A stretch of 64,000 nt of DNA, taken from the NCBI RefSeq assembly GCF_001988955.1, contig NZ_CP014263.1:4682001-4746000 (forward strand), written 5' to 3'. The notes beneath the pieces were generated by a model that was not told the DNA's origin, searched no databases, and worked only from the letters and a program-made list of their open reading frames with translations. Positions 45,689 to 53,403 of the stretch are shown piece by piece (the first letter of the stretch is position 1; every line of letters begins with the position of its first letter). A program made the translations under genes and the position numbers. The DNA comes from Spirosoma montaniterrae. Its GTDB lineage: Bacteria; Bacteroidota; Bacteroidia; Cytophagales; Spirosomataceae.

Positions 45689-46954
45689 GTGAATCGAAAC
45701 CGATTATCGACCCACACGCAGCCAACCGTTCTGTTTATCGACATGAACAGTTTCTTTGCTTCCTGCGAACAACAGGTGAATTATTGGTTGCGGGGCCGGC
45801 CAGTAGGGGTGTGCGTATACACGGGTCCGCATGGCTGCGTAATTTCGCCGTCCATCGAAGCTAAAAAGCGGGGTGTTAAAACCGGAATGCGGTTAGACGA
45901 AGCCATACATCTTTGCCCGGAATTGGTTCCCGTCGAAACACACCCCGGACGGTATCGGGAGTTTCATGTGAAAATTATTGAGGTACTGCGGACGTTTGCC
46001 GATGATGTGGTGCCCAAAAGCATTGATGAAGCAGTTGTTGATCTTACTGATTATCAATTAGTTTACCCCAATATGCAGCAGGTGGCAATGCAGATTAAAC
46101 ACGCAATCCGGCGCGATGTGGGCGACTGGCTGCGCTGCTCCATCGGCATTGCGCCCAATGTGTTTTTAGCCAAATTAGCGTCCGACATCCAGAAACCCGA
46201 CGGCCTGACCATCATTACGCCCGAAACCATCGACGGTGTACTGCGCCGATTGAGATTGCTGGATCTGCCCGGCATCGGCGACCGCATGGCCGCCCGGCTT
46301 GAAGACGCGGGTATCCACACGCCACTCGACCTGCGCTATGCCCAACCCGAACGCCTGAAAGCCATCTGCAAAAGCGTGGTTGGCTGGCGATGGCATCTGC
46401 GGCTCAATTTTGCGGGCGAAGTTGATCTCGACAACAACGAGGAGTACAAAAGCATGTCGGCCATGCGAACGATTTCGGGCGAGCAGCGGGCATCCGCCGA
46501 GCGGCTCGATGAACTACTGCTGTCGCTCTGCCTGACACTCGAACGGCGCATGGTTCGCAATGGGGTATTCTGCCAGAACATGTCGTTCTCGTGCCGGTAC
46601 CACACTGGCAAAACATATAACTACGACGTCAGCTTTCCGGCTCCCATGCAGGACGGCCCCGAACTTTACCGCATCATCCGCGAACGGCTCGACAAGTTTC
46701 AGGCCGCGCACCAGTGCGAACCCGTGCTGAACGAATATCTCCGCACAATGAGCGTGGTGGTGCATCGATTTGTTGCTGCCGATGCCGTGCCGCTGCATTT
46801 GTTTGACGATAACACTCGCAAAGACAAACTCCGCCAAACGGTCTACAACCTCAAAGACAAATTCGGCTCCGATAAACTCATTCGCGCCACCGAACTCCGC
46901 GACAACCCCGCCTATCGTGACGTGATTGGTTTCGGAAACATCAAGGATTTATAA
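45689..46954 (+). CDS. Y-family DNA polymerase (Pol IV/UmuC-like)
   Basis: A 421-residue translesion polymerase that copies past damaged bases. Seen: VLFIDMNSFFASCEQQ (catalytic Asp18), SPSIEAKKRGVKTGM, VPKSIDEAVVDL (the SIDE acidic pair), SIGIAPNVFLAKLASDIQKPDG, helix-hairpin-helix LDLPGIGDRMAARLEDAGI, and a C-terminal little-finger domain. The start is GTG; the next ATG would remove the first beta strand. Its last six bases overlap the convergent pirin gene. Probably repressed by the divergent S24 regulator. Confidence 0.94.
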   Translation: MNRNRLSTHTQPTVLFIDMNSFFASCEQQVNYWLRGRPVGVCVYTGPHGCVISPSIEAKKRGVKTGMRLDEAIHLCPELVPVETHPGRYREFHVKIIEVLRTFADDVVPKSIDEAVVDLTDYQLVYPNMQQVAMQIKHAIRRDVGDWLRCSIGIAPNVFLAKLASDIQKPDGLTIITPETIDGVLRRLRLLDLPGIGDRMAARLEDAGIHTPLDLRYAQPERLKAICKSVVGWRWHLRLNFAGEVDLDNNEEYKSMSAMRTISGEQRASAERLDELLLSLCLTLERRMVRNGVFCQNMSFSCRYHTGKTYNYDVSFPAPMQDGPELYRIIRERLDKFQAAHQCEPVLNEYLRTMSVVVHRFVAADAVPLHLFDDNTRKDKLRQTVYNLKDKFGSDKLIRATELRDNPAYRDVIGFGNIKDL

Positions 46955-47800
46955 CACGCCCATTTTTCCATTCTGAAAATCGGCAAACGCTTCCATAATT
47001 TCCTCGCGGGTATTCATCACGAAGGGACCATAAGCGGCCAACGGTTCGCGGATGGGTTCGCCTGCCAGAATGAGCAATTTGCCATCAGAACCGGCTGAGA
47101 ATGTAAGTGTATCACCGTCGGCGTTGGTCAGCGCAAGTTGACCGCGCGTAATCGGTTCGCCATTCAATTGTGCTGAACCACTGAGAGCATATACAAAAAC
47201 CGTGTAGTCGGCTGGCATAGTCAGCGTTTCGGTCTGTCCGGTGGTTAACGTTAAATCGGCCAGAACAACCGGGCTGAAGGTATGCGCCGGACCAGTCAGG
47301 CCCGATAACTCGCCCGCAATGACGCGTAGGGCACCACCACCGGGCAGCACTGTAGCTGGTATGCGCGAGGATGCAATGTCCTGATACCGGGGCGAATTCA
47401 TCTTGTATTTGGCAGGCAGGTTCACCCATAACTGCACAAAATCGAGCCGCCCGCCCTGCCGCGAAAACGCGCTTTCGTGCTTTTCTTCGTGGATAATGCC
47501 CGAAGCTGCTGTCATCCACTGCACGTCGCCCGCGAACAGTTTACCGTGATTACCCGCCGAATCGCGGTGTTCGAGTGCACCTTCATAGACAACCGTAACG
47601 GTCTCGAAGCCCCGGTGTGGGTGCTGATCAACGCCTTTTGGGTGTTCGGAAGGGGCTACCTGCATCGGGCCGTGGTGGTCGAGCAAGAGGAACGGATTGT
47701 AGGGCCGCGAATTCTGCGGGTGAAAAGCATTCAGACCAACAAAGCCATCGCCCACACTGTTGGGCTGAGCGGTTTTTACGGAAGCAACAGTTCGATTCAT
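46949..47800 (-). CDS. Pirin family protein
   Basis: A 283-residue double-cupin (bicupin) protein from the ATG at 47800 (MNRTVASVKTAQPN). Seen: NPFLLLDHHGP, GVDQHPHRGFETVTVVYEGALEHRDSAGNHG with metal-binding His residues, MTAASGIIHEEKH, and a second cupin with PADYTVFVYALSGSAQL. Some pirins are quercetin dioxygenases, others act as redox cofactors; function here is unknown. The gene is 79 bases after the Fpg-like gene. Confidence 0.92.
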   Translation of the reverse strand: MNRTVASVKTAQPNSVGDGFVGLNAFHPQNSRPYNPFLLLDHHGPMQVAPSEHPKGVDQHPHRGFETVTVVYEGALEHRDSAGNHGKLFAGDVQWMTAASGIIHEEKHESAFSRQGGRLDFVQLWVNLPAKYKMNSPRYQDIASSRIPATVLPGGGALRVIAGELSGLTGPAHTFSPVVLADLTLTTGQTETLTMPADYTVFVYALSGSAQLNGEPITRGQLALTNADGDTLTFSAGSDGKLLILAGEPIREPLAAYGPFVMNTREEIMEAFADFQNGKMGVL

Positions 47801-47879
47801 GACAGGTGTAATTAATGTAGATACATGCAAAATATAAACTGTACCTGTTATCAATTAGTTCGCGCCGGATGTGCCACAA

Positions 47880-48701
47880 CTAAACAGGTATGTTTTGCTC
47901 CTTTGGGCAAAAAAAGGTGGTTCGTCCACCAACGGTTGAGCGTTCGATACGGGTGCGGCAGCGGGGGCAAAACTTGTGCGCTTCTACGTCGTCGTAGGGC
48001 GAATCGTCCCATTCGCGGACGTGAATTAGAAAACTGTTCGGAAAGTCGCGGTAGGTGGCTTCATGGCGAATGGCCGTTTCCAGCACGAGCCGAGTGGCGT
48101 CGTGCAGGGCGGTTAGCTGTTCGTTGGTGAGTGTGTCGGCGCGTTGTTCGGGGTGAACGCGGGCCTGAAACAACACCTCATCCACAATCCAGTTGCCTAA
48201 TCCGGCCACTACGCTCTGATCGAGCAAAACGGGTTTAATAAAGGCTTTCTTGCGCCGGATGCGTTCGCTCAGTTCATTCACCGAAATGTCTAAGCCGTCG
48301 GGTGCAATTTTCTTGCGTTCCAGAAACGCATCGATGCTATCGATTAAGCCAACCCGCTCAAACTTACGCGGACACAAAAAGCCGAGGTTGAAGCCATTAC
48401 TAAACTCGAACACAATGCGGGCAAAGCGGGGCCGGTCGAGCGACGCGTGGTAGTATTCGAGGTCGCCGGTCATGCCGAAGTGCATGTGTACGATTACGTC
48501 GGGCGCGTCGGTTAATACGAACAGATTTTTGCCTACCCGGCGCGTTCCGGTAAACTGTCGCCCCACGAGCGTGGTCAGCAATGTGTTATAGTCGGTGGTG
48601 AGAAGTTTTCTGTCTTCAACTTCGATATGAGCAATCGGCTGGTTAAGCGACGATGTTTCGAGGTATTGTCGTCGGATTTCAACTTCGGGCAGTTCGGGCA
48701 T
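47880..48701 (-). CDS. Fpg/Nei-family DNA glycosylase
   Basis: A 273-residue base-excision repair enzyme that removes oxidised purines or pyrimidines. The start MPELPEVEIRR gives the catalytic Pro2 and Glu3 after Met removal. Seen: HMHFGMTGDLEYY, PRKFERVGLI, LLDQSVVAGLGNWIVDEVLFQARVHPEQ (H2TH region). The C-terminal zinc finger has CPRC (Cys245, Cys248) and Cys265, but Glu268 stands where the fourth Cys should be. The subtype is uncertain; a C-terminal variant binding metal differently is likely. Confidence 0.92.
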   Translation of the reverse strand: MPELPEVEIRRQYLETSSLNQPIAHIEVEDRKLLTTDYNTLLTTLVGRQFTGTRRVGKNLFVLTDAPDVIVHMHFGMTGDLEYYHASLDRPRFARIVFEFSNGFNLGFLCPRKFERVGLIDSIDAFLERKKIAPDGLDISVNELSERIRRKKAFIKPVLLDQSVVAGLGNWIVDEVLFQARVHPEQRADTLTNEQLTALHDATRLVLETAIRHEATYRDFPNSFLIHVREWDDSPYDDVEAHKFCPRCRTRIERSTVGGRTTFFCPKEQNIPV

Positions 48702-48743
48702 ATGGGCGTTGCTTTACCCGTATAAAACATCAGGCCCGGCTGC

Positions 48744-48773
48744 TTGTTAGATTCGGAGAAGGCCGTATATTTG
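48744..48773 (+). promoter_or_regulatory. Plus-strand promoter facing the tRNA-Phe region
   Basis: TTG (48744-48746), 19 bases, then TATATTTG (48766-48773) is an ideal Bacteroidota promoter. It points towards the iron-sulphur gene at 49103, 330 bases away. A transcript from here would cross tRNA-Phe in antisense. Confidence 0.5.
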
Positions 48774-48864
48774 CTAAGTCAAAAATTAGTATGCACGCAT
48801 ACTGTTTTTGACGGAAATAACTACAGAACCGATGCAGCGAACGCGTAGAGATGCTCTGAAAATG

Positions 48865-48892
48865 AAAAAAGCCTTCCCAGATGAGAAGGCTT
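48865..48892 (-). terminator. Terminator of tRNA-Phe
   Basis: On the minus strand AAGCCTTC, loop TCATCTGG, GAAGGCTT, then a run of Ts lies 10 bases after the encoded CCA. It has the classical intrinsic form. Confidence 0.85.
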
Positions 48893-48901
48893 CCGTTGCG
48901 G

Positions 48902-48977
48902 TGGTGGTGATGGACGGAATCGAACCGCCGACACAAGGATTTTCAGTCCTTTGCTCTACCAACTGAGCTACATCACC
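48902..48977 (-). tRNA. tRNA-Phe (GAA)
   Basis: A 76-base cloverleaf including an encoded CCA. Acceptor stem GGTGATG/CATCACC, D-arm AGCTCAGTTGGTAGAGC, anticodon stem GGACT/AATCC-type with loop CTGAAAA giving anticodon GAA, and T-arm GGCGGTTCGATTCCGTC. It stands alone, with its own promoter (48990-49019) and terminator. Confidence 0.97.
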
Positions 48978-48989
48978 GAAACGTGGGTG

Positions 48990-49019
48990 CAAAAGTACGT
49001 TTTCGTTTCCATTTTGCAA
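48990..49019 (-). promoter_or_regulatory. Promoter of tRNA-Phe
   Basis: On the minus strand TTG (49017-49019), 19 bases, then TACTTTTG (48990-48997), ending 12 bases before the mature 5' end of the tRNA. This is the clearest promoter of the window and sets the consensus used elsewhere. Confidence 0.75.
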
Positions 49020-49102
49020 GTTTCTGACCGGAATAAATTTTTAGTAATTTTTACCTGATTGACTATTTTGCTGACAGTCAGCCTTATTAAGACCCCAAAC
49101 CA

Positions 49103-50506
49103 ATGCACATTCTTCAGCAAATTTTATTCGTAGCAGCTTTAGCCGTAGCAGCCTGGTTCGTTACGAAGCGCGTGAAACTGATTGCACGGGCCATCAATTT
49201 AGGTCGCCCCGAAGACCGGACCGACAACCCCGGCGAACGCTGGCGCACGACGCTGTTGGTAGCTTTCGGGCAAAAGAAAATGTTCACCAATCTGCTCGTG
49301 GGCGTAATGCACTTCGTCATTTATGCCGGGTTCATTATCATCAACCTCGAAATTTTAGAGATTATTTTAGATGGCATTTTGGGTACGCACCGACTGTTTG
49401 CGCCCTACATCACACCCATCTATCCGTTTCTGATCAACGTCTTTGAGGTGCTGGCATTCGGCGTTCTGGCCGTTTGTGTCGTTTTTCTGACGCGCCGGTT
49501 CGTTGCCCGCGTAAGCCGATTGCAGGCCGAGCGGCACCGCGAACTGCGCGGTTTCTCAATTCCTGATGCCACAATTATTCTGACCGCCGAAATTATCCTG
49601 ATGATTGCCTTCCTGACCTGGAATGCATCTGACAGTGTGCTGCGCGACCGGGGTGTGGGCTATTACGGCGACTTGCAGGGTGTTGTGCCGGATTTCCTGA
49701 TTAGCCAGTACCTGAAGCCACTGTTTGCCGGGTTCAGTGATACCGCACTGGTAGCCTACGAGCGCGTGTCGTGGTGGTTGCATATCCTTGGTATTCTGGC
49801 ATTTGCCGTGTACGTGACTTACTCGAAACACCTGCATATTGCGCTCGGCTTCCCGAACGTGTATTTCTCGGACCTGCAACCTAAAGGCGAAATGCAGAAC
49901 ATGCCCGCCGTGACGAAGGAAGTGCAACTGATGCTCGGCTTGCCGGTTACGACCGAACCCGATGGCTCACAGGCTAACGACAACGGTATGCAACCCGCCG
50001 AAGCTACGTCGGGCGAGTCCACACCAGACGAAATCGGGCGTTTTGGCGCGAAAGACGTGTATGACCTGAAATGGATCAACCTCATGAACGCGTACAGTTG
50101 TACCGAATGTGGTCGCTGTACGGCGGCTTGCCCGGCCAATATAACCGGCAAAAAACTGTCGCCCCGCAAAATCATGATGGACACCCGCGACCGGCTCGAA
50201 GAGATTCAGCGCGGCTGGCAAACCAACGGCGTCGATTATAAAGACGAAAAATCATTGCTGGGCGACTACATTACCGCCGAAGAACTGAACGCCTGCACCA
50301 CCTGCCAGGCATGTATTAATGCCTGCCCCATCAACATCAATCCGCTCGATATTATTCTGCAATTGCGCCGGTATAGGGTCATGGAAGAGTCGCAGGCTCC
50401 GGCATCCTGGAACGCCATGTTCAGCAATATCGAAAACAATATGGCTCCCTGGAAATTCTCGCCCAGTGACCGGTTCAACTGGGCCGAAATGGTAAATGAG
50501 AAGTAG
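49103..50506 (+). CDS. Membrane-bound (Fe-S) electron-transfer protein
   Basis: A 467-residue protein with five or six membrane helices in the first 260 residues (one with paired His, as in heme-b NarI-like domains) and a cytoplasmic ferredoxin-like domain: CTECGRCTAACP and CTTCQACINACP, two 4Fe-4S clusters. It belongs to the heterodisulfide-reductase-like group that moves electrons between quinone and a soluble partner. Its partner is the CCG-domain protein downstream; donor and acceptor are unknown. An inverted repeat with an 8-base period lies between the two. Confidence 0.92.
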   Translation: MHILQQILFVAALAVAAWFVTKRVKLIARAINLGRPEDRTDNPGERWRTTLLVAFGQKKMFTNLLVGVMHFVIYAGFIIINLEILEIILDGILGTHRLFAPYITPIYPFLINVFEVLAFGVLAVCVVFLTRRFVARVSRLQAERHRELRGFSIPDATIILTAEIILMIAFLTWNASDSVLRDRGVGYYGDLQGVVPDFLISQYLKPLFAGFSDTALVAYERVSWWLHILGILAFAVYVTYSKHLHIALGFPNVYFSDLQPKGEMQNMPAVTKEVQLMLGLPVTTEPDGSQANDNGMQPAEATSGESTPDEIGRFGAKDVYDLKWINLMNAYSCTECGRCTAACPANITGKKLSPRKIMMDTRDRLEEIQRGWQTNGVDYKDEKSLLGDYITAEELNACTTCQACINACPININPLDIILQLRRYRVMEESQAPASWNAMFSNIENNMAPWKFSPSDRFNWAEMVNEK

Positions 50507-50594
50507 TTGTAAAGTTGTAGCGTTATAAAGTTGTAGAGTTGGCTCCGCCATCATCCGTCAACTTTGTAACGCTATAACTTTACAACTCTACAAC
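50506..50594. repeat. Inverted repeat with 8-base period, copy 1
   Basis: The left arm (50506-50541) reads GTTGTAAA GTTGTAGC GTTATAAA GTTGTAGA GTTG; the right arm (50559-50594), read in inverse, gives GTTGTAGA GTTGTAAA GTTATAGC GTTACAAA GTTG. Both are the same 8-base unit with small changes. It starts on the last base of the upstream stop codon. A second copy is at 54008-54102. Confidence 0.85.
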
Positions 50595-50600
50595 TTGATA

Positions 50601-51404
50601 ATGATGACAACTGAAAAAACATACACCGTGCCGACAATGGCCGACATGATGGCCGCTGGCGACGAACCTGAGGTCTTGTTCTGGGTTGGTTGTGCTGGTT
50701 CGTTCGATGATCGGTACAAGCGCGTTACTGTTGCGTTCGTGCGCATCCTGAACCACGTAGGTATCAAGTTTGCCGTACTCGGCCCCGAAGAAGCCTGCAC
50801 TGGCGACCCGGCCCGGCGGGCGGGCAACGAATTTCTGTTTCAGATGCAGGCCATGAGCAATATCCAGGTGCTGAACGGCTACAACGTAAAGAAAATCGTG
50901 ACGGCCTGCCCGCACTGTTTCAATACACTCAAAAACGAGTATCCCGAACTGGGCGGTAACTACGAAGTGATTCACCACTCCACTTTTCTCCAGGGACTAA
51001 TTGACGAAGGCCGCATTCGCGTGAAAGATGGGCAGTCGTTCAAAGGCCGTAAAATCACGTTCCATGACTCGTGCTATTTAGGCCGGGCCAATAAAATTTA
51101 CGAAGCTCCGCGCGAGGTGCTGGCTGCATTAGACGCCGATCTGGTCGAGATGAAGCGCGTAAAAGCGAACGGCCTTTGCTGCGGAGCGGGTGGCGGTCAG
51201 TATTTTAAGGAGCCGGAACCGGGCAACAAAGACGTGAACGTAGAGCGCGTGCAGGAAGCGTTGGCTACCGGTGCCGACACCATCGCCGTGTCATGCCCGT
51301 TTTGTATGACGATGATGTCGGACGGAGTGAAGAACCAGAACCGCGAAGACAGCGTTCGGGTCTATGATATCTCCGAGCTAATCGCGCAGGGGGAAGGACT
51401 TTGA
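50601..51404 (+). CDS. CCG-domain (Fe-S)-binding protein (HdrB/GlpC-like)
   Basis: A 267-residue cytoplasmic protein with two CCG domains, as in heterodisulfide reductase subunit B and GlpC. Seen: LFWVGCAGSFDDR, CPHCFNTLKNEYP, FHDSCYLGR and LCCGAGGGQYF, VSCPFCMTMM, the cysteines that hold special Fe-S clusters. ATG at 50601 chosen (TTG at 50595 also in frame). It forms an electron-transfer unit with the preceding membrane protein. Substrate unknown. Confidence 0.93.
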   Translation: MMTTEKTYTVPTMADMMAAGDEPEVLFWVGCAGSFDDRYKRVTVAFVRILNHVGIKFAVLGPEEACTGDPARRAGNEFLFQMQAMSNIQVLNGYNVKKIVTACPHCFNTLKNEYPELGGNYEVIHHSTFLQGLIDEGRIRVKDGQSFKGRKITFHDSCYLGRANKIYEAPREVLAALDADLVEMKRVKANGLCCGAGGGQYFKEPEPGNKDVNVERVQEALATGADTIAVSCPFCMTMMSDGVKNQNREDSVRVYDISELIAQGEGL

Positions 51405-51492
51405 CAGTGAACCGCCAACAGCGAGCAGCCAACAGTTAATCGTACTGAGTGGACATCTCACTGTTGGCTGTTGGCTGCTAACTGTTGACTGA
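51405..51492. repeat. Inverted repeat with 7-base period
   Basis: Left arm: AACCGCC AACAGCG AGCAGCC AACAGTT. The right arm (51458-51492) in inverse: AACAGTT AGCAGCC AACAGCC AACAGTG. It fills the gap from the CCG-gene stop to just before the next ATG at 51495. Confidence 0.8.
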
Positions 51493-51494
51493 AT

Positions 51495-52031
51495 ATGTAC
51501 ACCAACTTTGCCAACTTGCCCGATACAGCCCGCGTGTGGGTCTATCAGGCCAATCGCCCGCTCTTGGATGCGGATGTAAGTACGATTCAGAATGCTTTGC
51601 AACCTGCGTTGGAGCAGTGGGCCGCACACGGGCAACCGCTGCTGGCATCGGCGCAGGTAATCGAGAATCGGTTTGTGGTTATTGGCGTCGATGAGGGCTA
51701 CAACCTGCCGAGCGGCTGTTCTATTGACGCGTCGGTACGAACGCTTCAACAGATTGGGCAGCAGGCTGGGATCGATTTTTTCGACAGGTCGGCGGCTGTG
51801 CGCGGAGCCGATGGGCTGGTGCAGACGTTCGCGTTGCCTCAGATTAAAGCCGCCGTTGCTGCCGGGCAGATTGCCCCCGATTCAATTATTTTTAATACGC
51901 TGGTCAAAACCAAAGCCGAATTCTTGACAGATTGGCAGATTCTGGCGAGTCAGTCATGGCTAAAGCGGTATTTTGGCGTAGATACGCAACCCTCTGCGTC
52001 CTCTCCGGTGTCAGCAGTGGGTCACGATTAA
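51495..52031 (+). CDS. Conserved hypothetical protein
   Basis: A 178-residue soluble protein found in many Bacteroidota under the misleading name 'ABC transporter ATPase', though it has no Walker motif. Seen: TARVWVYQANRPL, LEQWAAHGQPLLASAQVIENRFVVIGVDE (a beta-alpha core), LPSGCSIDASVRTLQQIG with one Cys, and FNTLVKTKAEF near the end. It follows the Fe-S pair after a repeat element, probably in the same transcript. No function given. Confidence 0.8.
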   Translation: MYTNFANLPDTARVWVYQANRPLLDADVSTIQNALQPALEQWAAHGQPLLASAQVIENRFVVIGVDEGYNLPSGCSIDASVRTLQQIGQQAGIDFFDRSAAVRGADGLVQTFALPQIKAAVAAGQIAPDSIIFNTLVKTKAEFLTDWQILASQSWLKRYFGVDTQPSASSPVSAVGHD

Positions 52032-52093
52032 TTCAATAGGGTATAAGTTTTTCCAACTACTTATCTAAAAAATTAAAACCCGTTCTAACGCTG

Positions 52094-52109
52094 ACGTTTT
52101 ACAAAACGT
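52094..52109. promoter_or_regulatory. Short palindrome upstream of the sigma factor
   Basis: ACGTTTT-AC-AAAACGT, a 7-base arm palindrome, lies about 160 bases before the sigma-factor ATG in a gap without genes. It may be an operator or the end of the upstream transcript. Confidence 0.3.
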
Positions 52110-52269
52110 TCATGACAAATCGGCATAATTGCCTGATTTTAAACCTTTATTTTGAACAAAGGATTGATTTTTGCAGTAAAGTACGAACAACACGTAGCGA
52201 ACTGGTTTGGTGCCAGCATCGAAATCGTTGAGCCGGGCCGATAGGAAACGGCAATTAACCCGTACTTTT

Positions 52270-52947
52270 ATGGCGACCATTCCCGAAGTTATGCCAGATA
52301 CGCCAACTCGCGACGATCAATTACTGCCAGGCGACAATGCCGCTGAACAACCGGCGGCAGAAACACCCGTTCGTCGGTATACCGACGAGCAGAAATATCA
52401 GGTGTTCAACAAGGAGTTCATGCCCCACATTGACTCCATGTACAATTTTGCCTTCCGGCTGACCAACGACGAGGACGATGCCAACGATCTCGTGCAGGAT
52501 ACCTACCTGAAGGCGTTTCGGTTTATTTCGTCATTTGAGCAAGGAACTAACGCAAAAGCGTGGCTGTTCCGCATTCTGAAGAATAGCTTCATCAACGATT
52601 ATCGGAAAAAAAGCAAGGAACCGGCTAAAGTCGATTATCAGGACGTAGAAACGACCTATAATTCGGAAGATGCCGAAACCGAGCACACCGTCGACCTGCG
52701 GGCCGAATCGGTTTCTGATTTAATTGGTGATGAAGTAGCCACCGCCCTAAACTCATTACCGGTTGACTTCAGAACGGTGATTATTCTCTGCGATATCGAA
52801 GGATTTACGTATGAGGAAATGGCTAAGATTCTGGACATTCCGATTGGCACTGTCCGGTCGAGATTGCACCGCGCTCGTAACCTGTTGAAAGAAAAATTGC
52901 GTGATTACGCGGCTTCGATGGGGTATAATGAAGAAAGTGACGAATAA
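52270..52947 (+). CDS. ECF-type RNA polymerase sigma factor
   Basis: A 225-residue sigma factor from the ATG at 52270 (a TTG at 52207 would add 21 basic residues). Region 2: MPHIDSMYNFAFRLTNDEDDANDLVQDTYLKAFRFI with AKAWLFRILKNSFINDYRKK, the -10 recognising part. Region 4: LPVDFRTVIILCDIEGFTYEEMAKILDIPIGTVRSRLHRARNLL. A zinc-type anti-sigma candidate follows, as in the SigR/RsrA pattern. The N-terminal 45 residues are a disordered extension. Confidence 0.94.
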   Translation: MATIPEVMPDTPTRDDQLLPGDNAAEQPAAETPVRRYTDEQKYQVFNKEFMPHIDSMYNFAFRLTNDEDDANDLVQDTYLKAFRFISSFEQGTNAKAWLFRILKNSFINDYRKKSKEPAKVDYQDVETTYNSEDAETEHTVDLRAESVSDLIGDEVATALNSLPVDFRTVIILCDIEGFTYEEMAKILDIPIGTVRSRLHRARNLLKEKLRDYAASMGYNEESDE

Positions 52948-53027
52948 ACCGAACTTTTTCTACGCATAAATTGGTTCTGCTGATAACTTAACGTATTATT
53001 ATTTTTGGAATAAATATAATTTTTCCA

Positions 53028-53318
53028 ATGCAAACGTCGTTGCCATCATCGTCTTCATCCAGCCTTCGCCCTGCGATGAAAGAACATTGCGATCACCAGG
53101 CAGATTGCTTGAAGATGATACAATTAATTCTGGATGGGGAAGCCACCGAACAGCAACTCGCCCGCCTGCGGGATAACTTAGAGACCTGCCAACCCTGCAT
53201 TCGCATGTATCATTTGGAGAAGGAAATCAAGGAGTTGCTTACCAAGAAAATGGAAAAAAGGTGCTGCCCCGATCAGTTAGTGGCAACCATCAAAGCCAAG
53301 ATTCTTACATTCAGCTAA
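53028..53318 (+). CDS. Zinc-binding anti-sigma factor (ZAS-like)
   Basis: A 96-residue protein (or 80 from the ATG at 53076, MKEHCDHQ) with HCDHQADC near the start and ETCQPC in the middle, giving the His-x3-Cys and Cys-x2-Cys ligands of zinc-containing anti-sigma factors such as RsrA. There is no membrane helix, so it is a cytoplasmic sensor, probably redox responsive. It lies 80 bases after the ECF sigma gene. Confidence 0.85.
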   Translation: MQTSLPSSSSSSLRPAMKEHCDHQADCLKMIQLILDGEATEQQLARLRDNLETCQPCIRMYHLEKEIKELLTKKMEKRCCPDQLVATIKAKILTFS

Positions 53319-53332
53319 CCAAAACACAACCT

Positions 53333-53381
53333 AATTGGGGTAATCAGACCACCGTTCCAAACGGCCCTGATTACCCCAATT
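53333..53381 (+). terminator. Hairpin between anti-sigma and gmk genes
   Basis: A 15-bp stem AATTGGGGTAATCAG (53333-53347) with its inverse (53367-53381), and a small inner stem CCGT/ACGG. No strong T tract follows, so it may end or only attenuate transcription. Confidence 0.6.
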
Positions 53382-53403
53382 CACTTTAAACAGTTTACCA
53401 AAC

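Noticed and set aside
45689..45740. Later ATG start (45740 region) for the Y-family polymerase
   Set aside because: It would delete the first beta strand just before the catalytic Asp; the GTG start keeps it.
51495..52031. Annotation as ABC transporter ATPase
   Set aside because: No Walker A, Walker B or signature motif is present; the name used for this family elsewhere is not supported by its sequence.
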